Assembly: GCA_947184155.2 (NCBI GenBank)
Contig: CAMXCT020001546.1
Location: forward strand, 352,001-416,000
From: Cladocopium goreaui
Taxonomy: Eukaryota > Sar > Dinophyceae > Suessiales > Symbiodiniaceae
DNA length: 64,000 nucleotides
Reading direction: 5' to 3'
The position numbers were made by a program, and so were the translations under genes. Of this stretch, positions 30,481 through 39,384 are shown one piece after another (the stretch's first letter is position 1; each line of letters begins with the position of its first letter). The notes below the pieces were generated by a model. The model worked only from the letters and a program-made list of their open reading frames with translations, did no database searches and was not told the DNA's origin.

Positions 30481-30827
30481 TCTGAACGTGGTTCGATCCT
30501 GTGCGGGCCGATCTTGATCTGCCGCCATTTTTAAGTCGGGACCTTGAAGGTTTCGTGACGCTGAAATTTCGCCTCCTTGAAGTATGCTCTTTCCGTGCCG
30601 TCTGGAACATGTGTTTGTTTTCTCAGATCGACGCGAAATGCTGAGGTGGCACTGGGATCATGGTTTTTTTCATGTGAAGGACCGTCAGAATTTGAAGCAA
30701 CTGTGTGCTGTTAGTGTCAAAATGTCATCATTTCGATTGAAAGAACAGTCGGGCCGATCGAATTCTTGGCATTTTTTGAGTTTCAACCTTGAAAACATTG
30801 CTGCCCCCCGGGGCTCAAGAAACTGTT
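30481..30827 (+). other. No gene recognised
   Basis: Unique-looking sequence; the frames on both strands are short. Confidence 0.4.
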
Positions 30828-30862
30828 CTCGAGGTTTTTGTAGGGCTTGTCCGTGAGACTTC
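30828..30862 (+). repeat. Family-1 hairpin immediately upstream of a small gene
   Basis: Arms CTCGAGGTTTT/GAGACTTCG (imperfect); core TGTAGGGCTTGTCCGT. It ends 10 nt before the ATG at 30873. Confidence 0.7.
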
Positions 30863-30872
30863 GTCACTCGCA

Positions 30873-31465
30873 ATGGTCTTATCAGAACTGCGGACGTGGG
30901 TAGGTCTGAGCGCTGCCGATGCGGTGAGCCTTTTCGAGGAACGTGTGGAGATCGAGCCACATTGGGGCGGTCGTTGGGGCTTGAAGCCGTCGGCGACGGA
31001 GGTGCGGACATGTAGTTCACAACGTGGTCCATTTTCAATTGTACGTCATGTTTGATAGTGTTCCTTGGGCATGTGAATGCAGGCCATTCTGCGAGCACAG
31101 CAAAGTGATCCAGCGGGTGCTTCTGCCAAGGAGTTGGAAGCACACGAAATTGTCTTCACACCCGTGGGTGTGTTGAATTTGGTGGTCTCTTAGCATTTGC
31201 TGCTTTTGGGTTGGGTGTTTGTTCGTGTTTGTTATTTGCCGTGTCATGTTTGTGATTGTAGCTTTTTGTGTTCTTTGATGTTTCATGATTGTTTTTCAGT
31301 TTTGTGCATTTTCGGATGTTGTCGTCTAAGGCTGAGGGCAAACTGTGGCAATTCGAGAACTTTCCGGGATACTTTCGATTGTTCGACAAGTTGTCTGCGG
31401 AGAAAGTGGGGCCGGACGGCACATTGTATTATACAGTGATGCCGACTGCGTATGCCATCCAGTGA
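30873..31465 (+). CDS. Small three-exon hypothetical protein
   Basis: Exons 30873-31001, 31083-31181 and 31331-31465 all join in phase 0 with GT-AG borders (GGAG|GTGCGG, TGCAG|GCC, TTTG|GTGGTC, CTAAG|GCTG). They give 120 residues beginning MVLSELRTWVGLSAADAV and ending TVMPTAYAIQ. No family is recognised; the central part is charged and helical, the end aromatic (WQFENFPGYFRLFDKL). A family-1 hairpin ends 10 nt upstream of the start, and another begins 12 nt after the stop. The second donor could instead be three bases later, which adds one Val. Confidence 0.5.
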
Positions 31466-31477
31466 TGTGGAGGGACA

Positions 31478-31505
31478 ACGTGCTGTAGGGTCTGTCCGTG
31501 CATGT
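31478..31505 (+). repeat. Family-1 hairpin 3' of the small gene
   Basis: Arms ACGTGC/GCATGT (one G-U); core TGTAGGGTCTGTCCGT. It lies 12 nt after the stop. A near-duplicate lies at 31574-31601 (core TGTAGGATTTGTCCGT), in a 96-bp direct repeat. Confidence 0.8.
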
Positions 31506-31573
31506 ATCCTTCTGCTTCTCGGGCCTCTGTGAGCCCATTTGTTTTTTTTGCCATGCAGTGATGTGGAGAGACA

Positions 31574-31601
31574 ACGTGCTGTAGGATTTGTCCGTGCATG
31601 T
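31574..31601 (+). repeat. Family-1 hairpin (duplicate)
   Basis: Arms ACGTGC/GCATGT; core TGTAGGATTTGTCCGT. Confidence 0.75.
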
Positions 31602-32437
31602 ATCCCTCTGCTTCACGGGTCTCTGTGAGGCCATTTGTTTTTCACCATCTGTTAACAACATGTGGAACTGTTGTTGGCGATGTGGACAATCCTGGACGTC
31701 ATGCGAGAGAAACACAGAGTTCTGCGAATTGATGCGCGGGACAGTATATAGGTTGTTTATCATCTGATGCGATTGGGAAAGTGACATCTTCCATTAGGCT
31801 TGATCAACAGGTGTCACACTTGAAGTTTTTACTTACAAATTGCATGTGCGTCTTTCGTTGCCATGTCTGTTGTTAATGTTTTTTGTCACAGTTTGTCTTT
31901 TGAAGGACTTGGCATTCTGCAGAGTCTTCTATGCTGCTGAGGGGATTTGAATGTGCGTGATGCTCGCTTACCTTGAACTCATGAAGATGACGGATGTAGT
32001 TTATAGCATCATGGTACCGGCTTTTGCTTGTTTTTGTTGGCAAACTGTGTGGGAAATCGTCTATTCAAATGAACAACATGTGGTTTTAGTTGGGAATTCA
32101 CGGTACCAGATTTCTTTGAAATGTGTTGCTTTGACGTGTTCATTGCAAGCTTCACTGTTCAGTTTGCAGGTCTCGGCGACAATCGTGCCCATGTCCAGTG
32201 TCAAACTTAGCAGTTGTGCTTCGAGTTTCGAAGTGCGAGTGCGTAGCCAAGTGTCAAACTCATGAATTGTTTTCAGTTTCGAAGTCCATGATGATGCAAC
32301 ACGGAACAAGCATAGTGCACCTCTTTACTTCTTTACCTCTTTTCTGGGCTCAGACGTGAACGGAAAGACAAGATGCATTGTGCACGGAGGAAACAAGTGA
32401 CGGTTGGCAAACAGTTATCTTTAACATTTCTTGCACT
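31602..32437 (+). other. Repeat debris, no gene
   Basis: Contains a GCATCATGGTACCGGC repeat (32006) and the CTATTCAAATGAA / AGTTTGCAGGTCTCGGCGAC module (32060-32300) known from 13.9-14.3 and 34.1-34.3 kb. Confidence 0.6.
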
Positions 32438-32475
32438 TCTCGAAGTTTCTGTAGGGGCTGTCCGTGAGATCTCGA
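32438..32475 (+). repeat. Family-1 hairpin, CTCGAG subclass
   Basis: Arms CTCGAAGTTTC/GAGATCTCGAG; core TGTAGGGGCTGTCCGT. First of two in the leader region of the J-domain gene. Confidence 0.8.
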
Positions 32476-32745
32476 GAATTGCATTTTGGTAATGTCAGTG
32501 TTTGTTTATTACGATGCAGTGGATCTATGTGATGTATAACACGAAAAATATATGTGATGTTTTCATTGAAATGCATGAGTAGTGGACAAAAAAAACATAT
32601 TACGGGAAGCATTGTAGCGTTCAATGTTGTACCGTTCAATTTTGTCAAAACGCATGAACAGTGAACAAAACAAATTATATGGGAATCATCGTACCGTTCA
32701 ATTTTGACGATCGGCCATTTTATATCTTGGACATTTGTTGCACTT

Positions 32746-32783
32746 CTCGAGGTTTCTGTAGGGGCTGTCCGTGAGATCTCGGG
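32746..32783 (+). repeat. Family-1 hairpin, CTCGAG subclass
   Basis: Arms CTCGAGGTTTC/GAGATCTCGGG; core TGTAGGGGCTGTCCGT. It ends 163 nt upstream of the J-domain gene start. Confidence 0.8.
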
Positions 32784-32946
32784 AATTGCATTGTGATGAT
32801 GTCAGGTTTTGGTTACGATGCCGTGGATCTATGTGATATATAGCACAAAAAAATATATGTGATGTTTTCATTCATTTCAATGCAGCAACAGTGGAAAAAA
32901 AGTACGGCAATCATTGCGTATTTAATTTTGTCTCGGCCGCGACTCA

Positions 32947-33789
32947 ATGGCCGCGTGGAGACCGCCGGAGGATGAGGAAGTGGCCTGGGTGTTGGAAGTT
33001 CTGGGCTGCAAGCGATCCCATATTGTGGACATGTCGGAGGATGAGTTCCGATACATTTTGAAGCCGCGGCGGAAGCAAGTTGCATTGGCACTGCATCCGG
33101 ACAAGCAAGACGATGAGAGAAGGATGATGGCGGAGGCTCAAATGAAACGCTGGAATGTGGCCTGGGAGAGACTGATGCGTAGTGTTCCGCGACAGTTCAA
33201 AGCAGCTGGTGTAGACGTCGTCCCGGCGCGAACTCAAGCTGCGCTGAATGCTCATCCTGGGATGTGGGAAGAGCCCTGGCGTGTTCCTCCTTTGTTGGTT
33301 CGGCAGTGGAGACGCAGAGGTGCAGGGCATCAGGAGTCTGAATCAGGAGATGGCGTTCCAAGTGGTTCGCAACAGCCTGGCGCGCAGTCTGCACAGGCAG
33401 GAACGGGTACCGGTGCTACTAGTTCGGATGGTGGTATGCCCAGTGCTTCAGCGGGCAAGGATCCAGAAGGTGATGCTGGCACTTCGCAGTCGGATTCGAC
33501 CAAGGCTTCGGAGCCTTGCACTGGTACGCCTCACTGTGTTGATTTTGATACTAGGCATGGTGCCGTTCCTGCTCAAAAATTGCTCGAATACAAGTTTTTG
33601 TATTCCGCACATGGAAAATGCGTTCAGTGCATGGATTACTACGCGAGGCAGCCCGGTCTTGATGTGACCTGTAAATCTTGCAACATGAATGCTCGCCAAT
33701 GGGCTGCCAGTTCCACGGGTAGCAGAAAGCGTACCACGGTACCTATCCCAGATGATGTGGAACGATGGCTGCAACGCCACAACTTGTGA
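32947..33789 (+). CDS. J-domain protein with C-terminal zinc-ribbon-like domain
   Basis: 280 residues from ATG 32947. Residues about 10-80 fit a DnaJ J-domain: WVLEVLGCKRSHIVDMSEDE, then LALHPDKQDD with the HPD triad at residues 50-52, and a last helix QMKRWNVAWERLM. J-domains stimulate Hsp70 ATPase. A Gly/Ser/Ala/Gln-rich disordered linker follows (residues about 115-190). The C-terminal about 85 residues contain CVQCMDYYARQPGLDVTCKS with a further C, i.e. C-x2-C-x13-C-x2-C, which suggests zinc binding, and end WLQRHNL. The next gene downstream (34790) has the same C-terminal domain. A 5'-truncated paralogue lies at 13771. Two 3' hairpins begin 35 nt after the stop. Confidence 0.75.
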   Translation: MAAWRPPEDEEVAWVLEVLGCKRSHIVDMSEDEFRYILKPRRKQVALALHPDKQDDERRMMAEAQMKRWNVAWERLMRSVPRQFKAAGVDVVPARTQAALNAHPGMWEEPWRVPPLLVRQWRRRGAGHQESESGDGVPSGSQQPGAQSAQAGTGTGATSSDGGMPSASAGKDPEGDAGTSQSDSTKASEPCTGTPHCVDFDTRHGAVPAQKLLEYKFLYSAHGKCVQCMDYYARQPGLDVTCKSCNMNARQWAASSTGSRKRTTVPIPDDVERWLQRHNL

Positions 33790-33824
33790 TAATGTGTATA
33801 TAGTTTGCTTCGATGGCCAACATT

Positions 33825-33863
33825 CCACTCGCATCTAAAGAGACTGTTCGTGATGCGTGGTGG
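33825..33863 (+). repeat. Family-1 hairpin 3' of the J-domain gene
   Basis: Arms CGCATC/GATGCG, extending to CCACT../..TGGTGG; core TAAAGAGACTGTTCGT. Inner stem GAG/TTC instead of GGG/TCC. Confidence 0.85.
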
Positions 33864-33935
33864 GTAACATAAGTGCCATTTTGAAAAGTTCAACTTGTGA
33901 GAATGTGTGTATAGTTTGTTTTGAGAGCAAACATT

Positions 33936-33974
33936 CCACCCGCATTTAAAGAGACTGTTCGTGATGCGTGGTGG
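33936..33974 (+). repeat. Family-1 hairpin (second copy, 111 bp downstream)
   Basis: Arms CCACCCGCATT/GATGCGTGGTGG; core TAAAGAGACTGTTCGT. Confidence 0.85.
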
Positions 33975-34473
33975 TTAGCGGAAGTGCCGTTTTGAAAAGT
34001 ACACTCGCGGTTGACCGTCATCCATGCAGTGATGTCATGCATTGAGATGCACTGTTATGATTTGTTCTGAGATTTCACCAGCATCAGGTCATTTTCATTG
34101 CACAACATGTGGTTTGATTCGGCGAGTCACGGTAACCGATTTTTTTGAAGTGTGTTGATTTGATGTGTTCATCGCCAGCTTCACTGTTCAGCAGTTTGCA
34201 GGTCTCTGCGACAATGGTGTCCATGCCCAGTGTCAAACTTAGCAATTGTGCTCTGAGTTTTGAAGTCGGAGAACGAATTCTTTGCATTGGATTGTGTTCT
34301 CAGTTTCTCTTGAACAAGACGAAACAAGCATAGTTTGTCTACGATGATGCAAGACGAAACAAGCTGCTCTTTGCCTCCTTACCACTTTCCTGGGCTCAGA
34401 CGTGAACGGAGAAACAAGATGCATGGCAGGAAACACGGTTGGCAAACAGATATCTTGAACATTTCTTGCTCTT
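33975..34473 (+). repeat. Intergenic repeat module
   Basis: Copy of the TGATTTGATGTGTTCAT / TTGCAGGTCTCTGCGACAAT module (34150-34290) and the TTTCCTGGGCTCAGACGTGA module (34389). No gene. Confidence 0.65.
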
Positions 34474-34511
34474 CTCGAGGTTTCTGTAGGGGCTGTCCGT
34501 GAGATCCCGAG
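34474..34511 (+). repeat. Family-1 hairpin, CTCGAG subclass
   Basis: Arms CTCGAGGTTTC/GAGATCCCGAG; core TGTAGGGGCTGTCCGT. It lies 278 nt upstream of the next start; the GTGGATCTATGTG and AAATGCATCAGCAGTGG words follow, as in the 15-16 kb introns. Confidence 0.8.
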
Positions 34512-34789
34512 AATTGCAAGTGGTAATATCAGTGTTTGTTTACGATGCAGTGGATCTATGTGATGTATAGCACGAAAAAAAAATGTGATGTTTTTGTTTT
34601 TCATTGAAATGCATCAGCAGTGGAGAAAAAAATATTACGGGAAGCATTGTACCGTTCAATTTTATACCGTTCAATTTTGTTGAAACGCATGAACAGTGAA
34701 CAATATAAAAATATATATTCAAATTGGTAGACGTTGTTCGGGGTGTGTGGTGGTGTAGTGTAACATTGTAGAAAAACTCGGTTCGCGAC

Positions 34790-35641
34790 ATGTCGAACCC
34801 CAGTGTTAACGTCCAAGATCAACAAAAAATTATCGAGTTCCTGCTTTTGAAGTATCAGAATTTGCTGTTGGAGCTTGGGGTGGTGCTCGATATAGAGGAC
34901 GTGTCCTTGGAAGTTGTCGAGAAAGCTGCCCGAGATGTCATGGCCTCTTATCCGCAGCCTCCGAGGGACGAGAGTGAAGAAGAACATTTGCGTGAACTGA
35001 AAGGATTATTGCTGGAGTTTGAAGATTGGAAGTTGTGTGATATTCGGGACAGACAGCACATGTTGATCTCAAGATTCAGAAATTTGCTTTTCAATTTGGG
35101 ATGCAACGACAAGACATGCAAGGAAGTTTCGTTGCCCTATTTGCAGAATGAGCTTGGGAATCTCGAATCGCGTGGTCATTCACTCCGATTTGTTTCGAAC
35201 TTGAAGTGCATTCTTCGGGACTTGAAAGCTTGGAGAATGCTATGTGAAGGCCGGCTCGGCGAGGAAATGGATGATGGTACCTTTTGGCGCAAAATGAGAT
35301 TTGCACCACCGTCTCCGAGCGATGAAGACTCGGATAGTGAAGGTCCGACACTGTGTCGCGACGCTCCACATTGCAATGACTTCGATGAGAACTATCCTCT
35401 GGGACATGGTATCTCGAAGAAAAGAAAGAAGACGATCACCGAGGAGAGACGGATGGAATACAAATTTCTCTTTGCGGCTGAGGCTCATTGTTTGAGGTGC
35501 CTGAAATATTATGCGGCGCAGCCAGACTTTGATGTCAATTGTGAGTCGTGCGGGAAAAATGCTCGGGGGTGGGCAGATTCGAACACGACTTACAACATTC
35601 CCACGGACATCGATGCGTGGCTCCGTGACAAGAATCTTTAG
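34790..35641 (+). CDS. Hypothetical protein sharing the zinc-ribbon-like C-terminus of the J-domain protein
   Basis: 283 residues from ATG 34790 (MSNPSVNVQDQQKIIEFLLL). The N-terminal about 165 residues are helical, Leu- and Glu-rich, and unrelated to a J-domain (no HPD). A short acidic Ser/Asp linker follows. The last about 95 residues repeat the neighbour's C-terminal domain: 'APHCNDFDENY', a short basic KKRKK patch, 'MEYKFLFAAEAHCLRC', then LKYYAAQPDFDVNCESC with identical C-x2-C-x13-C-x2-C spacing, and 'DIDAWLRDKNL'. This looks like domain shuffling onto a common C-terminal module. Two 3' hairpins follow, the first 12 nt after the stop. Confidence 0.75.
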   Translation: MSNPSVNVQDQQKIIEFLLLKYQNLLLELGVVLDIEDVSLEVVEKAARDVMASYPQPPRDESEEEHLRELKGLLLEFEDWKLCDIRDRQHMLISRFRNLLFNLGCNDKTCKEVSLPYLQNELGNLESRGHSLRFVSNLKCILRDLKAWRMLCEGRLGEEMDDGTFWRKMRFAPPSPSDEDSDSEGPTLCRDAPHCNDFDENYPLGHGISKKRKKTITEERRMEYKFLFAAEAHCLRCLKYYAAQPDFDVNCESCGKNARGWADSNTTYNIPTDIDAWLRDKNL

Positions 35642-35653
35642 AAGCGTTTCACA

Positions 35654-35683
35654 GTGACACTGTAGGAACTGTCCGTGTGTCAC
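35654..35683 (+). repeat. Family-1 hairpin 3' of the 34790 gene
   Basis: Arms GTGACAC/GTGTCAC (perfect); core TGTAGGAACTGTCCGT. Confidence 0.9.
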
Positions 35684-35698
35684 CTGAAGCCCATTGAA

Positions 35699-35730
35699 GG
35701 TGACATTGTAGGAACCGTCCGTGCGTCACC
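35699..35730 (+). repeat. Family-1 hairpin (second copy)
   Basis: Arms GGTGACAT/GCGTCACC (one mismatch, one G-U); core TGTAGGAACCGTCCGT. Confidence 0.85.
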
Positions 35731-35927
35731 TGAAGCTGCCCGGGATGTGATTCCCGTTTTGTGAGGAAAGGATGGCAGCTTTGTAGAGCGGAATCATACA
35801 CAGCGCATGTCATACAGGTGATCATGGTGCCGAGCTTTTCTGATGTACTTGCTTTGGCATGTCGTGGTAAGGGTAGTGTCACACGAGTCTTGTCAGGGTG
35901 AAGAAGCAGCAGTTGAGTCTTGAGCTT
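35731..35927 (+). other. Short intergenic segment
   Basis: Contains a GATCATGGTGCCGAGC repeat at 35820-35835. Confidence 0.6.
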
Positions 35928-36252
35928 GCAGGTCATTCTCCAGAGGATGGTGCTTCGTTATCGCAAGCTCCGGAGTCGCGATCCCAGTCTCGGGCTTCAG
36001 CGAGTATGCTTTGTGTTGCTCCATGGGAATTCATTGTTTCACGTACAGACCTTGTTGACCTCTTTGCTCCATAGATGTGAATCAAACATTCCTGGGCTCC
36101 GATGGCAGGCAATGGACAAGACAAGAGTCACGCATGAGGAAAGAAAATACCATGCAGCATGAGCAAATGGTGTAGGCATGCTTGACAAGACACCACCAAA
36201 CGGTTGTTGCATTTCTCGAGATTTCTGAAGGGACTGTCCGTGAGATCTCGAG
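35928..36252 (+). repeat. About 330-bp dispersed leader module, copy 3, with hairpin
   Basis: Same module as 29318. Its hairpin at 36215-36252 has arms CTCGAGATTTC/GAGATCTCGAG and core TGAAGGGACTGTCCGT. It lies directly upstream of the kinase-like gene. Confidence 0.85.
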
Positions 36253-36335
36253 ATTTGAAACTGACCGATGATGTTCTCAAACATGTAGTCATTGAAAATT
36301 TGAGACATAGCCTTTCTCTTTTCAAGTGTGCCGCT

Positions 36336-37286
36336 ATGTCGTTGGAGCCACTTCGCTCCCATAGGCTCGTGGAGGCCAAGATCTCGGATCTCGAGATAAC
36401 ATGGAGAAAGGTTTCTAAGAAAGCGCCAGCCCAAGCTTTGATTCTCAGAGCAAGTGTGACGCTGGTGTTTGGGTCTCAGGAGGACCCAAATGTGATTTCA
36501 ACTATCCGAGATGTCATGACACCTGCCGGCTGTGGCGCCTTCAAAGATGTTTACGTTTTGGACAACCATCTCCTGGTGGTGAAGATGATGTTGAAGCATC
36601 GCAATAGTGCAACGTGGCCACATGGAGGTGCAGAAGAAGAGCAGAAGCGGTTTGACATGTACCGTGGCAGTCTTTCGGACTGGATGGCCTTTTGTTATGG
36701 TCAGGTGTATCTTCGAAGTAGCCTTCCAGCTGGCAAGGATGGTATTTTGTTCCCAGGAAACAGTTTCTATGGTCAGCAAGTGCCGCGCTTGTCGGCTGCA
36801 GATGTTGTCGCATCTATCACGGTCCAGGAAAAGTTGATGGCGGTCGGATTGGAAAAGGTTCGATTACTAGTTTCCAAGCAGCAGTGTGACGCCGACGGAT
36901 GGTGGGAAGTCTGCAAGGAGTACATGAACATGTTGGAAGTGTTGTTCGAGTTCATGAGAAAAGGTGTTTTTCCGTGGGACGCAAAGCTGGACAACTTGGG
37001 CATCGCGCAGAGGGGCGTGGTCGGCAAGTGGGTGATGCACGATCTGGATGGTTTGCGTGCCGTGGGTGAGGAAGACAAATACAAGACTCTGGGAAAGGGG
37101 ATGAGAATGATTTTCCAGAACCTTGTTTCCCAGGATCGAGGGTTCCTTGCCGAACTGCGGAGACAAGGTTTGATTGGAGATTCTTGGCACGAACAATTTC
37201 AGAAATTGCTTGACTTGGTCTCCACACACCTCGCACATCGTGAGTTGGGCAGTTTCTATTCAGATCTGAAACAGTGGCTTGCATAA
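36336..37286 (+). CDS. Protein-kinase-like fold protein
   Basis: From ATG 36336 (MSLEPLRSHRLVEAKI) the protein has 316 residues; the earlier open frame is part of the dispersed leader module. Kinase-like signatures: a Gly-containing loop CGAFKDVYVL; VVKMM with a candidate ATP-anchoring Lys83; a catalytic-loop-like WDAKLDNLG (Asp215, Lys217, Asn220), where HRD is replaced by PWD; and HDLDG (Asp236-Gly239) in place of DFG, 16 residues after the Asn. The metal- and ATP-binding residues are therefore all represented in an atypical form. Substrate unknown. Unlike its neighbours it has no hairpin right after its stop; the next ATG in the array (37425) follows after 138 nt, and the two could be one transcript. 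Confidence 0.55.
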   Translation: MSLEPLRSHRLVEAKISDLEITWRKVSKKAPAQALILRASVTLVFGSQEDPNVISTIRDVMTPAGCGAFKDVYVLDNHLLVVKMMLKHRNSATWPHGGAEEEQKRFDMYRGSLSDWMAFCYGQVYLRSSLPAGKDGILFPGNSFYGQQVPRLSAADVVASITVQEKLMAVGLEKVRLLVSKQQCDADGWWEVCKEYMNMLEVLFEFMRKGVFPWDAKLDNLGIAQRGVVGKWVMHDLDGLRAVGEEDKYKTLGKGMRMIFQNLVSQDRGFLAELRRQGLIGDSWHEQFQKLLDLVSTHLAHRELGSFYSDLKQWLA

Positions 37287-37424
37287 ATATATCTATATGT
37301 AAGGTTTTCTTTCTTTAATTCTATGTTGTTACGTTTTTTTCTGTACTTCTATTACTCAAGAACGAACAGGTTTCAACCGGGAGAGCCCAGAGAATGGACG
37401 AAGTTTCAAGAGGCTGTGTCAGCT

Positions 37425-38843
37425 ATGACCGTTGAGTTTCGAGCAGTTCGTCGGAGCAATTTTCCATACCCTTGGCACGAGGACAAACTTCCACGAACGC
37501 AGGCTGCTGGTGCTGCTTCCAGCTCTTCTTTTCATCCCAACGTCGCTAGATCTCCAGAGGTTGTTGTGCAAGAGGTTCCACCTCCGAGGGAGATCGACAC
37601 GTGGGGTGACACCATTTGTGTTGAACTTCTCCGGGAATCGCCGCTGGTGGTTTGCAAGGTTGAAATGAGTACTGCTAGAGGACGCCAAAGCACGGTGATG
37701 CTGCATTGTTTTGCATCTGAAGAGCCGACGCAATGGGCGGTTGTCATCTTGGCGGCGCCAAAAGAGCTTTTGATGGAGAAAGGACATGCGAACGTGGCGG
37801 TGTGCAAAAGACATGGTGAAACTAGACCTGAGAGCAAAAAACAGATCTCCGGCAGTTATTTGGTTATCACTGAATGTCTCCACCCGTCTTCGCGCATGGC
37901 TTCGTTTTTGTGGAACAAGATCACATCGGAGTGCTTCAATCCTTCACTGCAGCATTTTGCGCAGGAAGTGCTGGGTCGCATGGATTTGGACGTGTGGCAA
38001 AATGAAGTCATGAAACAAGGACTGCAAGACCTCGAAGACAAATTTGCGGTTCGACCAGGTCAGAAAGGTTTCTTTGCGAGGCCCACTCGAAAGAATGAGA
38101 CTTTGACTTTTGTGGAAAGACAGGAACAAGGCCACCTACCATTCGAACTTGACAAGAATAAGGAAGGAAAACGTCAAAGAAGAAAGGACAAATTGCCAGA
38201 CGGCGTTTCGGACCACAATGTTCACTCGGTCATGCAGGAGTTGCGTTGGAAACCGCTGGTTTTCGCTTTCATGTTATTTCCGTTGTTTTTCGATTTTAGA
38301 TTTGAATTTTTGGATATATGGCTGATGATTTTAATTGAAGTGTTTGACACCTGATGACTGGTGCTGCATGTGCAGGATTTGATGCGAACTATTCATTCTA
38401 TGTTGCCTCTGGAAAGAATTATTTGGGCCAACCGGGTGACGCCTTCTGGGAAAGTATTCTGTTGGGAAGCTACAAGTCAATGTGCCTACAACTTTGCGAC
38501 TTCAGATCGCCTCATTGCTTTGCTGAAGCACATGAAGGGCGAGTGGTTCTATCCCGGAGAGAAAGAAGAAGGGGGACGCATTCGCTATGGGATTCGCCCA
38601 GATTATCTCAACGACGTGATCGAAGGCGTTTGCTGTTGGATGCTTCCAAGAGCTGGGCCTTCTGTGCAGAATGAGGAGCATTGGCAAAAACACCTCTTAT
38701 TCCATGACTTCGAAATGACTGCACAGGAGATTAAGCAACTGGTTCGAGCAGCTGTGATCGTGACTTTGTTTCGATGGCAATGGATCACTTGTTGGATTGA
38801 AGTGAGAAAATCTGTGCGAGATGATGCGCGGGATGCGCTGTAG
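37425..38843 (+). CDS. Two-exon hypothetical protein
   Basis: Exon 1 37425-38258 (ATG at MTVEFRAVRRSNFPYPW; the open frame extends to an AG|G acceptor at 37369, so an upstream exon is possible) and exon 2 38376-38843 join in phase 0 across a 117-nt GT-AG intron (CCGCTG|GTTTTC, TGCAG|GATTTG). The product is about 433 residues. No known domain: the N-terminal half carries CVELLRESPLVVCKVEM and VMLHCFASEEPTQWAVVILA, a plausible beta-rich fold; a basic patch (KRQRRKDK) precedes the intron; the C-terminal part has WEATSQCAYNFATSDRLIAL and GIRPDYLND. It ends 38 nt before a family-1 hairpin. Confidence 0.55.
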
Positions 38844-39053
38844 TGCCATGTGTTTGTTGCCGTGTGCTTTTGCGTTCAGTACTCATTGCGGAAGGGACTG
38901 TCCGAGCAATGGGGAAATAACGCAGTTTCACTGGCATCGTCTGCACGATCGCGCTTCGCGGCTCTTGCTTCGAAAAAGACAGAGTTTAGTGGTTCATCTC
39001 TGTGCGAGGTGCATTGTCGTCAATCAAAATTTGATGTGAATGCATGTGTTTGA
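38816..39053 (+). repeat. About 237-bp 3'-flank repeat, copy 1
   Basis: From GCGAGATGATGCGCGGGATG to GTGAATGCATGTGTTTGA, nearly identical to 39775-40012. It overlaps the last codons of the upstream gene. Its hairpin at 38882-38912 has arms CTCATTGC/GCAATGGG (one G-U) and core GGAAGGGACTGTCCGA. Confidence 0.9.
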
Positions 39054-39384
39054 GACGCGGCATGCGGCACCGAGGATATCAGGGCGTGACGCTGCATGCC
39101 ACAGTTTGCCGAGATCTCACGGACAGGTGTCATCATGAACGGTTTGTTTTTGATTTGCTGTAGTGAAACTGTGAGTTTAGGCGTGTGGAGTTGTCATGTT
39201 GAACTGGAAGTTGACTGTAGACTTGTCTGTCGTTGGTTTGGGAAGAACTGTAAGCGGTAGAGTTCACAGTCTAGAGATCAGCATCGACATAGATTTGCAG
39301 TGAGTGTCAATCCACATGTAAGGCATCGGTGTCGCGAAGCCATTTTCTTTGCTGAGTCTGGGAAGCAATCTCGGTTTGAACTCA
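39054..39384 (+). other. Intergenic; half-hairpin on the minus strand
   Basis: Around 39109-39127 the minus strand reads CTGTCCGTGAGATCTCGG, the 3' half of a CTCGAG-class hairpin in reverse orientation. Nothing else was recognised. Confidence 0.5.
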
